DNA from: JAGVSR01 sp963708775
GTDB lineage: Bacteria > Pseudomonadota > Alphaproteobacteria > Rhizobiales > Hyphomicrobiaceae
Assembly (NCBI GenBank): GCA_963708775.1
Contig: CAVPTI010000022.1
Span: forward strand, 55,172 to 119,171
Direction of reading: 5' to 3'
Length of the DNA: 64,000 nucleotides
Shown: positions 55,805-64,000 of the stretch, piece by piece
Numbering within the stretch: position 1 is the stretch's first letter
Layout: each line of letters begins with the position of its first letter
Program-made: the position numbers and the translations under genes
The notes under the pieces: generated by a model
The model's database searches: none
Told to the model about the DNA's origin: nothing
Seen by the model: the letters and a program-made list of their open reading frames with translations, nothing else

Positions 55805-56929
55805 TTATTCAGCCGCGACGGTCTTCGCCGCTCCGGCGCCAGGGATCTCACACAGGCGTCTTCGCCCGCCTGACCGATTGATCGCTTGACCAGCTAATCG
55901 CCGGATGTGCGCTACTGTGCTGTCATCTGTTGCTTCGCATTGGGCGATGCCGCGGCCCGTGCAGCGGCGGCGGCTTCGGCCGCGGCGGTTCTGGCTTCCT
56001 GCGCAGCGGCTACGGCTTCCGCCGCGGCGCTGCCGGCGTTTGAGGCTCGTTGCTGCGGCAGGCGGCGTTGGTGCGCTCGGTGCGGCAGCGCCCGACGCCG
56101 CTGCGGGCTGGCCGACCTGAACAGTCGCAGCCGCCGGTGCCGCCGGTTTCTTAGCGGCAGCCGGCTTCTTTTTCTTCTCCGGCTTGGCGGATTTCGCGGG
56201 CGTCTCCGGGCTTAGGAAACCAAATATCGACGATAGCGGTGCGTTCGGGCTCACGCTGCCGGCGTAGGACTGCATGACTTGCACCTTTGCACCGACCTTG
56301 GCGATCGAGGCCAAATGCACGACATGCTCGTTCGTCAGGCGAAAGCACCCCGACGAGTTGGCTCGTCCGACCGAGCGATCGTTGTTGGTGCCATGAATGC
56401 GATAGACGGTGTTGCCGAGATAAAGCGCCCGCGCGCCCTGAGGATTCTTCAGCCCGCCCGAAACGGTCACCGGCAACCCGGGCACGCGTTCACGCATCTC
56501 CGGCGGCGGCGTCCACGATGGCCACGCGGCAATGCGGCTGATCCGCTCCGTTCCGGTCCAGGTGAAGCCATCTCGGCCAACGGAGATCGGATACGCGTAG
56601 GCCTTCTTGCCCGGGAGCGCGTAATAGAGTGTCCGCGCCTGCGTATCGATGATGATGGAGCCGGGCTCCTCCGCGCGATCGAAGTACACGATCGGCGGCG
56701 CGGCAGGCTTGATGTCCGGCCGCTCACCCCCCTCCATGTACTTCGGATAGACGACGGGCTCATAGGTCTTGCGGTTCGCGGCGCGCTCGGCCGCCTCCTG
56801 CTCTTCGCGTTGGCGCTGGTCGCTTTCGAACACGGGGCCACGGTCGGACCAATTGTCCGCCAGCACGGCTTCCGAAACCATCATCAGCCCGGCGGCAAAT
56901 ACCGGCACCAAGACGCCTAAGCGCCACAT
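55805..56929 (-). CDS. Second L,D-transpeptidase (YkuD family) with Ala/Pro-rich tail
   Basis: Secreted cell-wall transpeptidase. Signal peptide (GVLVPVFAAGLMMVSEAVLA), an acidic coiled stretch and then a YkuD domain: GSIIIDTQARTLYYALPGKK, the RIHGTNNDRSVGR histidine and catalytic NSSGCFRLTNEHV. After residue about 245 a Lys/Pro/Ala-rich tail follows. As written the frame ends in an Arg/Cys-rich stretch at 55805, which is unlike the rest. In the next frame from about 56045 the tail reads AAAEAVAAAQEARTAAAEAA and ends ...NAKQQMTAQ with a stop at 55912-55914, so the true 3' end is probably 55912 and one extra base is present. Confidence 0.85.
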   Translation of the reverse strand: MWRLGVLVPVFAAGLMMVSEAVLADNWSDRGPVFESDQRQREEQEAAERAANRKTYEPVVYPKYMEGGERPDIKPAAPPIVYFDRAEEPGSIIIDTQARTLYYALPGKKAYAYPISVGRDGFTWTGTERISRIAAWPSWTPPPEMRERVPGLPVTVSGGLKNPQGARALYLGNTVYRIHGTNNDRSVGRANSSGCFRLTNEHVVHLASIAKVGAKVQVMQSYAGSVSPNAPLSSIFGFLSPETPAKSAKPEKKKKPAAAKKPAAPAAATVQVGQPAAASGAAAPSAPTPPAAATSLKRRQRRGGSRSRCAGSQNRRGRSRRRCTGRGIAQCEATDDSTVAHIRRLAGQAINRSGGRRRLCEIPGAGAAKTVAAE

Positions 56930-57320
56930 GCGCAGTCTCCAAGCTTTCTGCCGGGGCCGGCCCTACGGCATCGGTGACGACCACCTGAGATAGGCGAAGC
57001 GAACAAGTCGGCACAATATCATTTAGTCAGGACCGCCCAAACCTAAACATGACTGTGGCTACTTTGCGCCAACCTTTGCCCCCATCTATTCCTGATGGGA
57101 AATAAAGGTCGGCGCGATCCGTGACGGATCATCCGCATCAAGGGGGCATCCCGCCGCAAAGCCAAACCTTGTGATGGGCTTCCCACCCAACTCCTCCCCA
57201 TTTTGCCGCTCTCCGCACAAAGGCTCCTCCCGTTGCGCAGAGTTGCTCCAAATTACGGACGCGGCGCCCTATTCCGGCCGCCCCACGTCGGCCAATCAAT
57301 CGTCTGGCAAGCCGGCACGA
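56930..57320. other. Intergenic region upstream of the CreD-like gene
   Basis: About 390 bases between divergent genes. An open stretch in frame with creD runs back to 57171 but is Ser/Pro/Cys-rich and not protein-like. No RNA or repeat was recognised. Confidence 0.35.
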
Positions 57321-58736
57321 ATGGACGATCGGCTGGAGGAGCTTGAGACCCACATGTTGGAAGTCATTGCGGCGGCGCGGCGTATGCTCCAAAGCCCCGC
57401 ATTCAAACTCTGCCTGATCGGCTTTCTGATCCTGCTGCTGCTCTTGCCGCTCGCAATGGCCGGAGCGCTCGTCTCGGAACGCGAGGACCGCGCTCGGGGT
57501 GTGCGCAATGAGGTCGCCCGCGTCTGGGGCCAGCCGCAGAACTTGAATGGTCCTTTCCTCGTTGTACCCTACACGATCAAGGTCGAGACGAAGGACGGCG
57601 ACAAGCGCGTCGAAACCATCGTGGAGCGCCGCGCGGTCTTCGCACCAGAGCAACTTGAGATCGCAGCCGACAGCACGTCCCAGGTTCTGCATCGCGGCCT
57701 TTATGATGTGAATGTTTACACCGCCAAAGTCGCGGTCAGCGGGCGCTTCGCCAGGCCAGACATCAGCCTCGTGGTCGCCGATCCCCAGACTGTGCGCTGG
57801 AACGATGCGGCCCTCGTCCTCGGCTTGAGCGACGTCTCCGGCCTCAAGGAGGCGGCGAGCGTCAAGATCGACGGGACAGAAGAAATCGCCTTCGCACCGA
57901 GCATCGGCATTGCCGGCGTTGAAACGAGCGGCATCCACGCCCGCTTGATAGATCGCACGTCCACTGCACCAAGACCGGCCGAGGCGCCGCTGCAAGCCTT
58001 CACATTCCAGACAACGCTCACCTTTACCGGCTCAGGTCAGCTGTCGTTTGCTCCCGCCGCCCGCGAGACCAGCGTGGCCATGACCTCCGATTGGCCGAGC
58101 CCCAGCTTTTCTGGCGCTTTCCTCCCCGCCGAACGCAGCGTGACTGACCGCAGCTTCACAGCCAGCTGGCGCATTCCCCACCTCGCCCGCAGTGTCCCGC
58201 AAGCCTGGGTGCTCAACGACCAAGGGCTTGAACGCCTGCAGCCGCATATGTTCGGTGTGTCGTTCTATCAGCCGGTCGATTTCTACGATCTCGTCAATCG
58301 ATCCGTAAAATACAGCGTCCTGTTTCTCGCCGCCGCCTTCATGGCCGTGTTTCTGCTCGAGACCCAGTCGGCACAGAGCGTCCATTGGGTGCAATACCTG
58401 TTCACTGGCGTCGCACTTACCTTTTTCTATGTGCTGCTGCTGTCGCTGGCCGAACACATCGGCTTTGGCTGGTCATATCTCATCGCCTCCGCCGCGACCG
58501 GCGGCATGTTGGCCGTGTACGTCTCCCGGGCGCTTCGAAGCAGCAGGGCCGGCCTCGCCATGGCTGGCGTATTCTCACTGCTGTATGGCATAATTTATTT
58601 GATCCTACGCCTGGAAGACTACGCGCTGCTCACGGGCGCGCTCCTCGGCTTCGCCGGCCTGACCGTCGTCATGTTCGCAACGCTCCGCGTCGATTGGGGC
58701 GGCCACAACAAGCCAACAGCGCCTGCCAGTGCGTAA
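57321..58736 (+). CDS. CreD-family inner membrane protein
   Basis: 471 residues from ATG 57321 (MDDRLEELETHML). One N-terminal span (KLCLIGFLILLLLLPLAMA) is followed by a family-typical large periplasmic domain (VWGQPQNLNGPFLVVPY, GLYDVNVYTAKVAVSGRF, WPSPSFSGAFLPAERSV) and six C-terminal spans beginning after FYDLVNRSVKYSVLFLAAAF. CreD (CET) proteins are linked to colicin tolerance and envelope or beta-lactam stress through CreBC, but no creBC genes are here. Confidence 0.92.
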   Translation: MDDRLEELETHMLEVIAAARRMLQSPAFKLCLIGFLILLLLLPLAMAGALVSEREDRARGVRNEVARVWGQPQNLNGPFLVVPYTIKVETKDGDKRVETIVERRAVFAPEQLEIAADSTSQVLHRGLYDVNVYTAKVAVSGRFARPDISLVVADPQTVRWNDAALVLGLSDVSGLKEAASVKIDGTEEIAFAPSIGIAGVETSGIHARLIDRTSTAPRPAEAPLQAFTFQTTLTFTGSGQLSFAPAARETSVAMTSDWPSPSFSGAFLPAERSVTDRSFTASWRIPHLARSVPQAWVLNDQGLERLQPHMFGVSFYQPVDFYDLVNRSVKYSVLFLAAAFMAVFLLETQSAQSVHWVQYLFTGVALTFFYVLLLSLAEHIGFGWSYLIASAATGGMLAVYVSRALRSSRAGLAMAGVFSLLYGIIYLILRLEDYALLTGALLGFAGLTVVMFATLRVDWGGHNKPTAPASA

Positions 58737-58750
58737 GCTAGTCGCTGGAG

Positions 58751-58778
58751 TTCCTGCCGCTTTCAACCCCGGCAGGAA
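58751..58778. terminator. Hairpin between creD and the DUF2490 gene
   Basis: TTCCTGCC (58751-58758) pairs with GGCAGGAA (58771-58778) over a 12-base loop between convergent genes. Only a short T-rich segment follows, so the call is moderate. Confidence 0.5.
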
Positions 58779-58796
58779 TTCTGAATTTATGGTCGT

Positions 58797-59486
58797 TCAG
58801 AACTTGACGGTCGAGATAAGCCACGGCACGTGATCCATCGTGTCGCCGCTCGTGCGCCACGTATAGACGTTCATGTAGCCTGCTTCGAAGGTGAAATGCT
58901 CTGATACCTCGAAGTTGAGTCCGGCGAAGTTGCGCCACTGCTCGAGACCGCTTTCCTGAAGCCGGCCGTTCGCTTGAGTCACGTCATTCAACCGCCAGAA
59001 CGCTTCCGACCAGGCGACGCCTTGCACCTTGTCCACGAGCGGTACCATCAGGCGCAGCTGTTCGCGCAGCCGCCAGACCGTGTCGCCTCCAGCCTCGAAC
59101 ATCCGCTGCTCGAGGCGCGTGCGCCAATTGAGGGTTGGCTGATCTTTGCCTCCGAACAAGCGGATACTGACCTGCTCCCAGATCCGGTCCTCGTCCGCAA
59201 AATCGCCCTCTCCGTCATAGACGCGGAAATGCGCATAGCCGCCTGTGAATGACAGCCAATCATTCCATTTGTAGGTGACTGACGGCCGGATGATCAAAAA
59301 GGCAAAGTAGGAAACGTCGCCGTACCACCGTTCCTGCACCTCCAAATTCGACGACCACTTATCGTTGATTTTGTAATTGAAATTCTGCGTGTTCCAGAGC
59401 TGCGTATCCCCGTCGATCGCCGCAGCCGGTCCGGCCATGGCGAGCAATGCCGTGGTTGCCATGACTGGCAGCGCGTGTGTTTTCAT
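58797..59486 (-). CDS. DUF2490 outer-membrane beta-barrel-like protein
   Basis: 229 residues. Signal peptide (MKTHALPVMATTALLAMAGPAAA) then alternating amphipathic strands: DTQLWNTQNFNYKINDKWSS, WNDWLSFTGGYAHFRV, LNWRTRLEQRMFE and the C-terminal strand PWLISTVKF ending in Phe, as outer-membrane barrels do. Role unknown. Confidence 0.85.
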   Translation of the reverse strand: MKTHALPVMATTALLAMAGPAAAIDGDTQLWNTQNFNYKINDKWSSNLEVQERWYGDVSYFAFLIIRPSVTYKWNDWLSFTGGYAHFRVYDGEGDFADEDRIWEQVSIRLFGGKDQPTLNWRTRLEQRMFEAGGDTVWRLREQLRLMVPLVDKVQGVAWSEAFWRLNDVTQANGRLQESGLEQWRNFAGLNFEVSEHFTFEAGYMNVYTWRTSGDTMDHVPWLISTVKF

Positions 59487-59766
59487 CTTAGTCCGACCGC
59501 AATTGGCGCCACTGGCGGTGCGCTTGAGACATCGCGGCTACCCCCCAATTTCAGAGCCTCCGCCGAAAAACACCTATCGGTGATTCACGGAGCGCCGAAC
59601 GAAGGAAATCAGCAAAGCAATCCCATGAGATGCATAAATGCTTGGCAGGTGTTGCAAACGACGCGCAGCTATTCCGCTACAGCAGAAATGTCGTCCGTCA
59701 AATTGCTCCAACGTTAGTCGAGCCGTGCCTATGCGCTACTGTCGAACAGGCACGGCCAGGTTTCGA

Positions 59767-62700
59767 TTACGCCGCTGTCTTCGGTTCACCCGCTGGCGCG
59801 ATCGGCTCCTCCACAAGCGCCATAGGCTTCGCCGGCCGCGACGCGAGTTTCTCCTTCACGAGCTTTGTCGCCGACACGTAATCAGGCTTGCCCGAACCGA
59901 GCAGCGGAATGCTGTCCACGACCAGGATTTCGGCCGGCACGTTCAGCTCCGATAAACCCTTCGCCTTCACTTGCTTCTGGAACGGCTCGCGCGTCAGCGT
60001 CTTGTCGGTCGTCAGCAGCACGAGCTTCTCGCCTTTCCGCGCATCCGGCACCGAAACCACGATGGTCACGAGGCTCGGCCACAGCTCCGCCGCCAGGGCC
60101 TCCACCGCCGACAACGACACCATCTCGCCGGCGATTTTCGCAAATCGCTTCGCCCGGCCCTTGATCGTGATAAAGCCCTGCGCATCGATCGCGACGATAT
60201 CGCCGGTGTCATGCCAACCCTCGTGCGGCGGCTCCAGCACGCCCGGATTTTCCGTTCGCATGTAGCCGAGCATCACGTTCGGGCCGCGCACGTACAGCCG
60301 CCCGCCGTCCTCAATTCCAGGCACGGGTTCCAGACGCGCTTCCATCAGTGGCGCCAGCCGCCCGACCGTGCCGGACTTGTTTGACAGCGGCGTATTGATT
60401 GCCAGCACCGGCGCCGTCTCCGTAACGCCGTAGCCTTCGAGAATACGAACGCCGAATTTCTCCATGTACGTCTGCCGCGTGCGATCCTTCACCGCCTCCG
60501 CACCCGATACGATCAGCCGGATGCGATGGAAGTCGTAGGGATGCGCCGAGCGCGCGTAGCCGGTGAGGAACGTATCCGTGCCGAACATGATCGTTGAATT
60601 CGAGCCGTAAACGAGCTCCGGCACGATACGGTAATGCAGAGGCGACGGATAAAGATACACCGGCACGCCCCCGATCAGCGGCATCACAAGACCGCCCGTG
60701 AGCCCGAACGAGTGGAACACCGGCATCACGTTGAACACCTTGTCCTGACCGTTCACGGCGATGCGATGCAGGCATTGGAACGCGTTCGCCAGCAGGTTTT
60801 TGTGGCTGAGAACGACGCCTTTTGGCGTGCCCTCAGAACCTGACGTGAAGAGGATCGCCGCTGGATCATCCGGCTTACGGTGCGATTGTGGCTTGGAGCC
60901 CTGCAACAGACCCGCCACCTTGTCCTTGGCGCTGATCGTCGTTTTCACGTCTTCCAGATAGACAATCTTCACAACGGCAGAGAGCTTCTCGACCGCCTCG
61001 CCAAGCTTCGCCTTCTCGACGAATGCGCGCGACGTCAGAACCACCTCCACCTTCGCCGCCTGGCACGCATAGATCATGTTCTGCGCGCCGGCCGAGAAGT
61101 TCAGCATCGCCGCAACGCGCCCAATTGACTGTAGTGCAAAGAACGTCACGGCCACGCCGGCCGCATTCGGCAACAGCACGCCGACAGCCGCACCCTCCGG
61201 CGCCAGCGGCGCGATCTTCGCACCCAGCACCTGCGCGCCCAGAATCAGCTTCTTGTACGAAAGCTTCGTTCCGAGTGCGTCTTCAATCGCAGGCTTGCCC
61301 GTATCGCGTGTGGCTTTCGCTTCGACCAGCGCCGAGAACAGCGTCTGATCCAGGTTCGCCGTCAGCACCGCCGTATTGACCATGATGTCCTGCAGCGCAG
61401 CGCCCGCAGCCTGACGCCGCGTCTTGCCGCGCATCGTCTGGTCCACCGGCAGCTTCACTTGTGGCAGGATCGTCACCGTCGTTTTCGGGAACCACACCTT
61501 CTTCGTCTGATATCGGTTGAGATAGCCGAAGTGCGACCGCTCAAGCCCGTCGATGCGCACCGGCACGACGATAGCGTCGGCCTTGTCGGCAATCATTGCG
61601 GTGCCGTCATAGACCTTCATCAGCCCGCCCGTTGTCGTCAGCCGTCCTTCTGGGAAGATTACGAGCGTGTCGCCCGCCTTGACATCATTGATGAGGTGGC
61701 GCGTCGAGAGCGGCTTCGTCGGATCGATGGGATGAACCTTCGCGAGCTGAAGGAACGGCTTCACCCACCAGCGCTCGGCAATGCTCGTGTCGATTGCATA
61801 CGACGCGAAGTCCGGCATGATCGAATGCATCAGCGCCGCGTCGAGAAAGCTCACATGGTTCGGCGCAATGATCGCGCGCGTGCCGGCGGCCGGCAGGTTC
61901 TCGGTACCCTTGATCTCAAGACGCAGGAACGTCTTGAACAGGAACATGGCGAGGTCCTTCAGCCCGTGCTTGCCCCAGGCCTTAAGCACGAGGCCGAGCA
62001 CCAAGACATTCGCGATGCCGAGCATCAGGAACAAGCTGGCGGTGCTGAAGCCGAACCATTGCAAGGCTGCGAGAAGGACGCTCGCACCAACTATGAAAGC
62101 CGCCGAGATCACGTTGCACGCGGCGACGACGCGCGCTTTGTACTCATCCCGTGCCCACAGCTGCACCGCCGCGAATGACGGCACGATAAACAGCCCCCCC
62201 GCCAGGGACAGCACGAAAAGTCCAGTCGCTAGGCGCAATCCCGTGAGGCTTGCGAGAAAACCTTCGACTTGAAGTGGTTCGGCCGAACGCGCCAATCCCG
62301 ACGCTGTCCAAGCCAGGTCGAGGCATGCGAGCGCCATCAGGAATGCTCCGACCGGCACCAGCGCCATGTTCGGCCGCATCTTGCTCGCCTTTGCGGCCAG
62401 CATCGATCCAACCGCGATCCCGACCGTGAACACGAGCAGGCCGAGCGTGATCACGCCCTGCGTGCCATTCATGCCGTCCTTCAGCATGACCGGCAGCAGC
62501 GACAGCGCCACCGCGCCAACGAGCCAGAACCAGCTGGAGATGAGACCGCCCGTCCACAGGCGGCTGTCTTCGCGTAGCGCGCTGATAAGAGCGTAGGTCG
62601 ATGTCAGCGGATTCTTGGATACGACCAGGTTCGGCGCCGCAGCGCCCGTCTTCGGGATGAAACGCGCGGCCACCCAGCACAGCACCGACAGCACCACGAC

Positions 62701-63225
62701 GGCTGCCGGCAATTCCCACGCCGTGCCTTCCGGATGCACCATCAGGCCGCCGGCGATTGTGCCGATCAGGATCGCGGCAAAAGTCGCGCTTTCAACCAGC
62801 GCGTTACCTGCCGAAATTTCCTTTTTGTCGAGAATGTTGGGCAGGATGCCGTATTTGATAGGCCCGAACAGCGCCGCCATCACGCCGAAGCCCGCCAGCG
62901 CCGCGAACAGCACCGGCACCGAGTTGAACCAGAAGCCCGCCGCGGCAACGATCGCAATGGGGATCTCGAAGCGTTTCAACCATTCGGCCAACTCGGCCTT
63001 GTCATACTTGTCCGCCCATTCGCCACCGAGCCCCGACAGGAAGAAAAACGGCGCCACGAGCACCGCACCGGCCAGTGCCACCAGAGATGCGCCCTCCGCT
63101 TCCCCGATCTTGAACAAGATCAGGATGACGAGAGCATTCTTCACGAAGTTGTCGTTGAGCGCCGAAAGAAACTGACACCAGAACAAACTGGCGAAGCGGC
63201 GGGTTTTGAGAAGTTCGGGGAACAT
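59767..63225 (-). CDS. aas: LplT-PlsC-acyl-ACP synthetase fusion (Aas-type phospholipid repair enzyme)
   Basis: 1152 residues, unbroken. Residues 1-410: an MFS lysophospholipid transporter domain with about 12 spans (RFASLFWCQFLSALNDNFVK, PIKYGILPNIL). About 430-620: PlsC acyltransferase with the NHVSFLDA HxxxxD motif and FPEGRLT. About 650-1135: AMP-binding acyl-ACP synthetase with AILFTSGSEGTPKGV and GWHDTGDIVAID. The fusion flips lysophospholipids inward and re-acylates them at the inner membrane. In Escherichia coli LplT and Aas are separate proteins; the three-part fusion is common in alphaproteobacteria. AGGA precedes the start. Confidence 0.93.
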   Translation of the reverse strand: MFPELLKTRRFASLFWCQFLSALNDNFVKNALVILILFKIGEAEGASLVALAGAVLVAPFFFLSGLGGEWADKYDKAELAEWLKRFEIPIAIVAAAGFWFNSVPVLFAALAGFGVMAALFGPIKYGILPNILDKKEISAGNALVESATFAAILIGTIAGGLMVHPEGTAWELPAAVVVLSVLCWVAARFIPKTGAAAPNLVVSKNPLTSTYALISALREDSRLWTGGLISSWFWLVGAVALSLLPVMLKDGMNGTQGVITLGLLVFTVGIAVGSMLAAKASKMRPNMALVPVGAFLMALACLDLAWTASGLARSAEPLQVEGFLASLTGLRLATGLFVLSLAGGLFIVPSFAAVQLWARDEYKARVVAACNVISAAFIVGASVLLAALQWFGFSTASLFLMLGIANVLVLGLVLKAWGKHGLKDLAMFLFKTFLRLEIKGTENLPAAGTRAIIAPNHVSFLDAALMHSIMPDFASYAIDTSIAERWWVKPFLQLAKVHPIDPTKPLSTRHLINDVKAGDTLVIFPEGRLTTTGGLMKVYDGTAMIADKADAIVVPVRIDGLERSHFGYLNRYQTKKVWFPKTTVTILPQVKLPVDQTMRGKTRRQAAGAALQDIMVNTAVLTANLDQTLFSALVEAKATRDTGKPAIEDALGTKLSYKKLILGAQVLGAKIAPLAPEGAAVGVLLPNAAGVAVTFFALQSIGRVAAMLNFSAGAQNMIYACQAAKVEVVLTSRAFVEKAKLGEAVEKLSAVVKIVYLEDVKTTISAKDKVAGLLQGSKPQSHRKPDDPAAILFTSGSEGTPKGVVLSHKNLLANAFQCLHRIAVNGQDKVFNVMPVFHSFGLTGGLVMPLIGGVPVYLYPSPLHYRIVPELVYGSNSTIMFGTDTFLTGYARSAHPYDFHRIRLIVSGAEAVKDRTRQTYMEKFGVRILEGYGVTETAPVLAINTPLSNKSGTVGRLAPLMEARLEPVPGIEDGGRLYVRGPNVMLGYMRTENPGVLEPPHEGWHDTGDIVAIDAQGFITIKGRAKRFAKIAGEMVSLSAVEALAAELWPSLVTIVVSVPDARKGEKLVLLTTDKTLTREPFQKQVKAKGLSELNVPAEILVVDSIPLLGSGKPDYVSATKLVKEKLASRPAKPMALVEEPIAPAGEPKTAA

Positions 63226-63435
63226 GGCGGGGGTCCTGGAGGTCTGATCCTGGGATGGGTTTGGCGGGGTCGCGAGGCGGGGTCAGGCCGCAATTCGGCA
63301 GCGAGTATCGCCTTCAAGATGGTTAAAGAACGGCTCAACAAAGTCGGCTTCTGTATTGAACAGATGGACGTTTATCGGGCTGGAGTGGCTCCAGTCGGGT
63401 GCCCGACCGGGACTTGCGAGAAGAGCCACGTCGGG

Positions 63436-63451
63436 CCTCAGATCTGAGGCT
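63436..63451. promoter_or_regulatory. Perfect 16-bp palindrome upstream of the Aas fusion
   Basis: GCCTCAGATCTGAGGC is fully self-complementary without a spacer, about 210 bases upstream of the gene start. It could be a protein-binding site. Nothing else links it to a known regulator. Confidence 0.4.
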
Positions 63452-63515
63452 ACGTCAGCGGCTGGGCCGAGAAGAAAACGCTGAAACCACTGCAACACGG
63501 CAAACTCCCTTGGCG

Positions 63516-63565
63516 TTGAACTATGTTCACCGGGAGCAACATACACTGCTTTGAACAAAGTTCAA
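63516..63565. promoter_or_regulatory. Two TTGAAC-N3-GTTCA operators upstream of the Aas fusion
   Basis: TTGAAC-TAT-GTTCA (63516-63529) and TTGAAC-AAA-GTTCAA (63551-63565) are inverted repeats with identical arms and 3-base spacers, centres 35 bases apart. Paired copies of one palindrome imply cooperative binding of a dimeric regulator such as a TetR- or MarR-type protein. The spacing (N3) rules out the alphaproteobacterial LexA box. The rest of 63226-63642 holds no convincing gene. Confidence 0.6.
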
Positions 63566-63642
63566 GAGGGGAGATCGCACCATCCGCCAGTTCACGGTTA
63601 GCGCCGCCCTAACGGAACATGGCAAGCCGCAACGCCGCTGCC

Positions 63643-64000
63643 TTAGCGGTTCGCGGTCATTACGGGAGCACGGCGCATGAGTTCTTCGATGCGCGCTCGC
63701 TCGCGCTGGAATTCGGCGAGATCTCTGCCGGATAGTTTGCGCTCGCGCGGCACTTGGATCGAGAGCGGATCGACGAAGCGGCTGTTGATCAGCACCTCGT
63801 AATGCAAATGCGGACCCGACGACAAACCGGTCGATCCCACATAGCCGATGATCTGCCCCTGCCGCACCTTCACACCGTCTTGAACACCGGGAGCAATGCG
63901 CGTCATGTGGCTGTAGGCGGTCTGATAGCCATTCGCATGTCGGATGCGCACATAATTGCCGTTGTACGACTTGTGTCGCGCTTCTTCGATTGTGCCCCCG
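63643..64000 (-). CDS. M23-family metallopeptidase, C-terminal part (5' end outside window)
   Basis: The frame is open from base 64000; the visible part is GGTIEEARHKSYNGNYVRIRH, HANGYQTAYSHM, VKVRQGQIIGYVGSTGLSSG and PHLHYEVLINSRFVDPL. The zinc-site residues His in AYSHM and the HLHYE motif identify LytM/M23 endopeptidases that cleave peptidoglycan cross-bridges (MepM-like) or act as amidase activators. A basic tail follows. The N-terminal zinc ligand lies outside the window. Confidence 0.9.
   Translation of the reverse strand, partial: GGTIEEARHKSYNGNYVRIRHANGYQTAYSHMTRIAPGVQDGVKVRQGQIIGYVGSTGLSSGPHLHYEVLINSRFVDPLSIQVPRERKLSGRDLAEFQRERARIEELMRRAPVMTANR

Noticed and set aside
63283..63558. 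91-codon minus-strand reading frame upstream of the Aas fusion
   Set aside because: It starts at a TTG inside the operator palindrome, has no clear ribosome site and its sequence is not protein-like; the region is better explained as regulatory DNA.
63516..63565. LexA boxes, because of GAAC and GTTC halves
   Set aside because: The halves are inverted with a 3-base spacer, while the LexA box here is GAAC-N7-GAAC in direct orientation.

Overview
The window is GC-rich chromosomal DNA from an alphaproteobacterium, most likely a Hyphomicrobiales methylotroph of the Hyphomicrobium type. This is inferred from an ethylmalonyl-CoA mutase, a serine-glyoxylate aminotransferase of serine-cycle type, an imuA-imuB-dnaE2 mutasome with a GAAC-N7-GAAC LexA box, a Zur/Znu zinc system and alphaproteobacterial house-keeping genes. 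No phage, plasmid, insertion sequence, CRISPR array or rRNA was seen.

Layout. 1-5.7 kb: 3' end of ethylmalonyl-CoA mutase, a small membrane protein, a tRNA-Leu, a D,D-carboxypeptidase, a Wzx/MATE-like flippase and a CAP-domain lipoprotein. 6.1-10.7 kb: an unusual accessory module, a helix-rich putative adaptor followed by a very large protein that joins an AAA+ ATPase to a HerA/DUF87 ATPase; its reading frame is broken four times. 11-18 kb: moeA, an ECF sigma/anti-sigma pair divergent from a PBP1C-like peptidoglycan synthase, and an FAH-family hydrolase. 18-22.7 kb: a TadG-like von Willebrand protein and a 1106-residue membrane/coiled-coil protein with a tandemly repeated domain. 23-26.7 kb: zur-znuC-znuB behind a Zur box, then ispG. 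26.8-35.6 kb: a Cas2-like orphan, hisA, an intradiol dioxygenase, an MgtE-like transporter, ubiE, thiO-like and ggt genes and a secreted C2-like protein. 35.8-41.8 kb: SOS mutagenesis operon imuA-imuB-dnaE2. 42-46.6 kb: an L,D-transpeptidase, znuA, and a divergent DUF1007-NicO metal-transport pair sharing a Zur-like palindrome. 46.7-52 kb: a TRAP-type binding protein, a small Cys-rich secreted protein, sgaA, an amidase and a MOSC protein. 52-59.5 kb: clpB, a cluster of REP-like palindromes, a DUF2945 protein, a second L,D-transpeptidase, a CreD-like protein and a DUF2490 protein. 59.8-64 kb: a three-domain LplT/PlsC/acyl-ACP ligase fusion with paired palindromic operators upstream, and the 3' end of an M23 peptidase.

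Several genes work together: znuA (42,989-44,014) completes the transporter whose ATPase and permease lie 19 kb away with zur; imuA, imuB and dnaE2 form one SOS operon; DacA, PBP1C, two L,D-transpeptidases and the M23 peptidase form a peptidoglycan theme scattered through the window.

Caution on sequence quality. At least eleven points show a reading frame continuing in another frame. Nearly all are explained by one extra base, often in a short homopolymer, and the tRNA also has one extra base in each of two loops. This pattern suggests insertion-type sequencing or assembly errors more than real gene decay. The genes concerned are annotated across the break.
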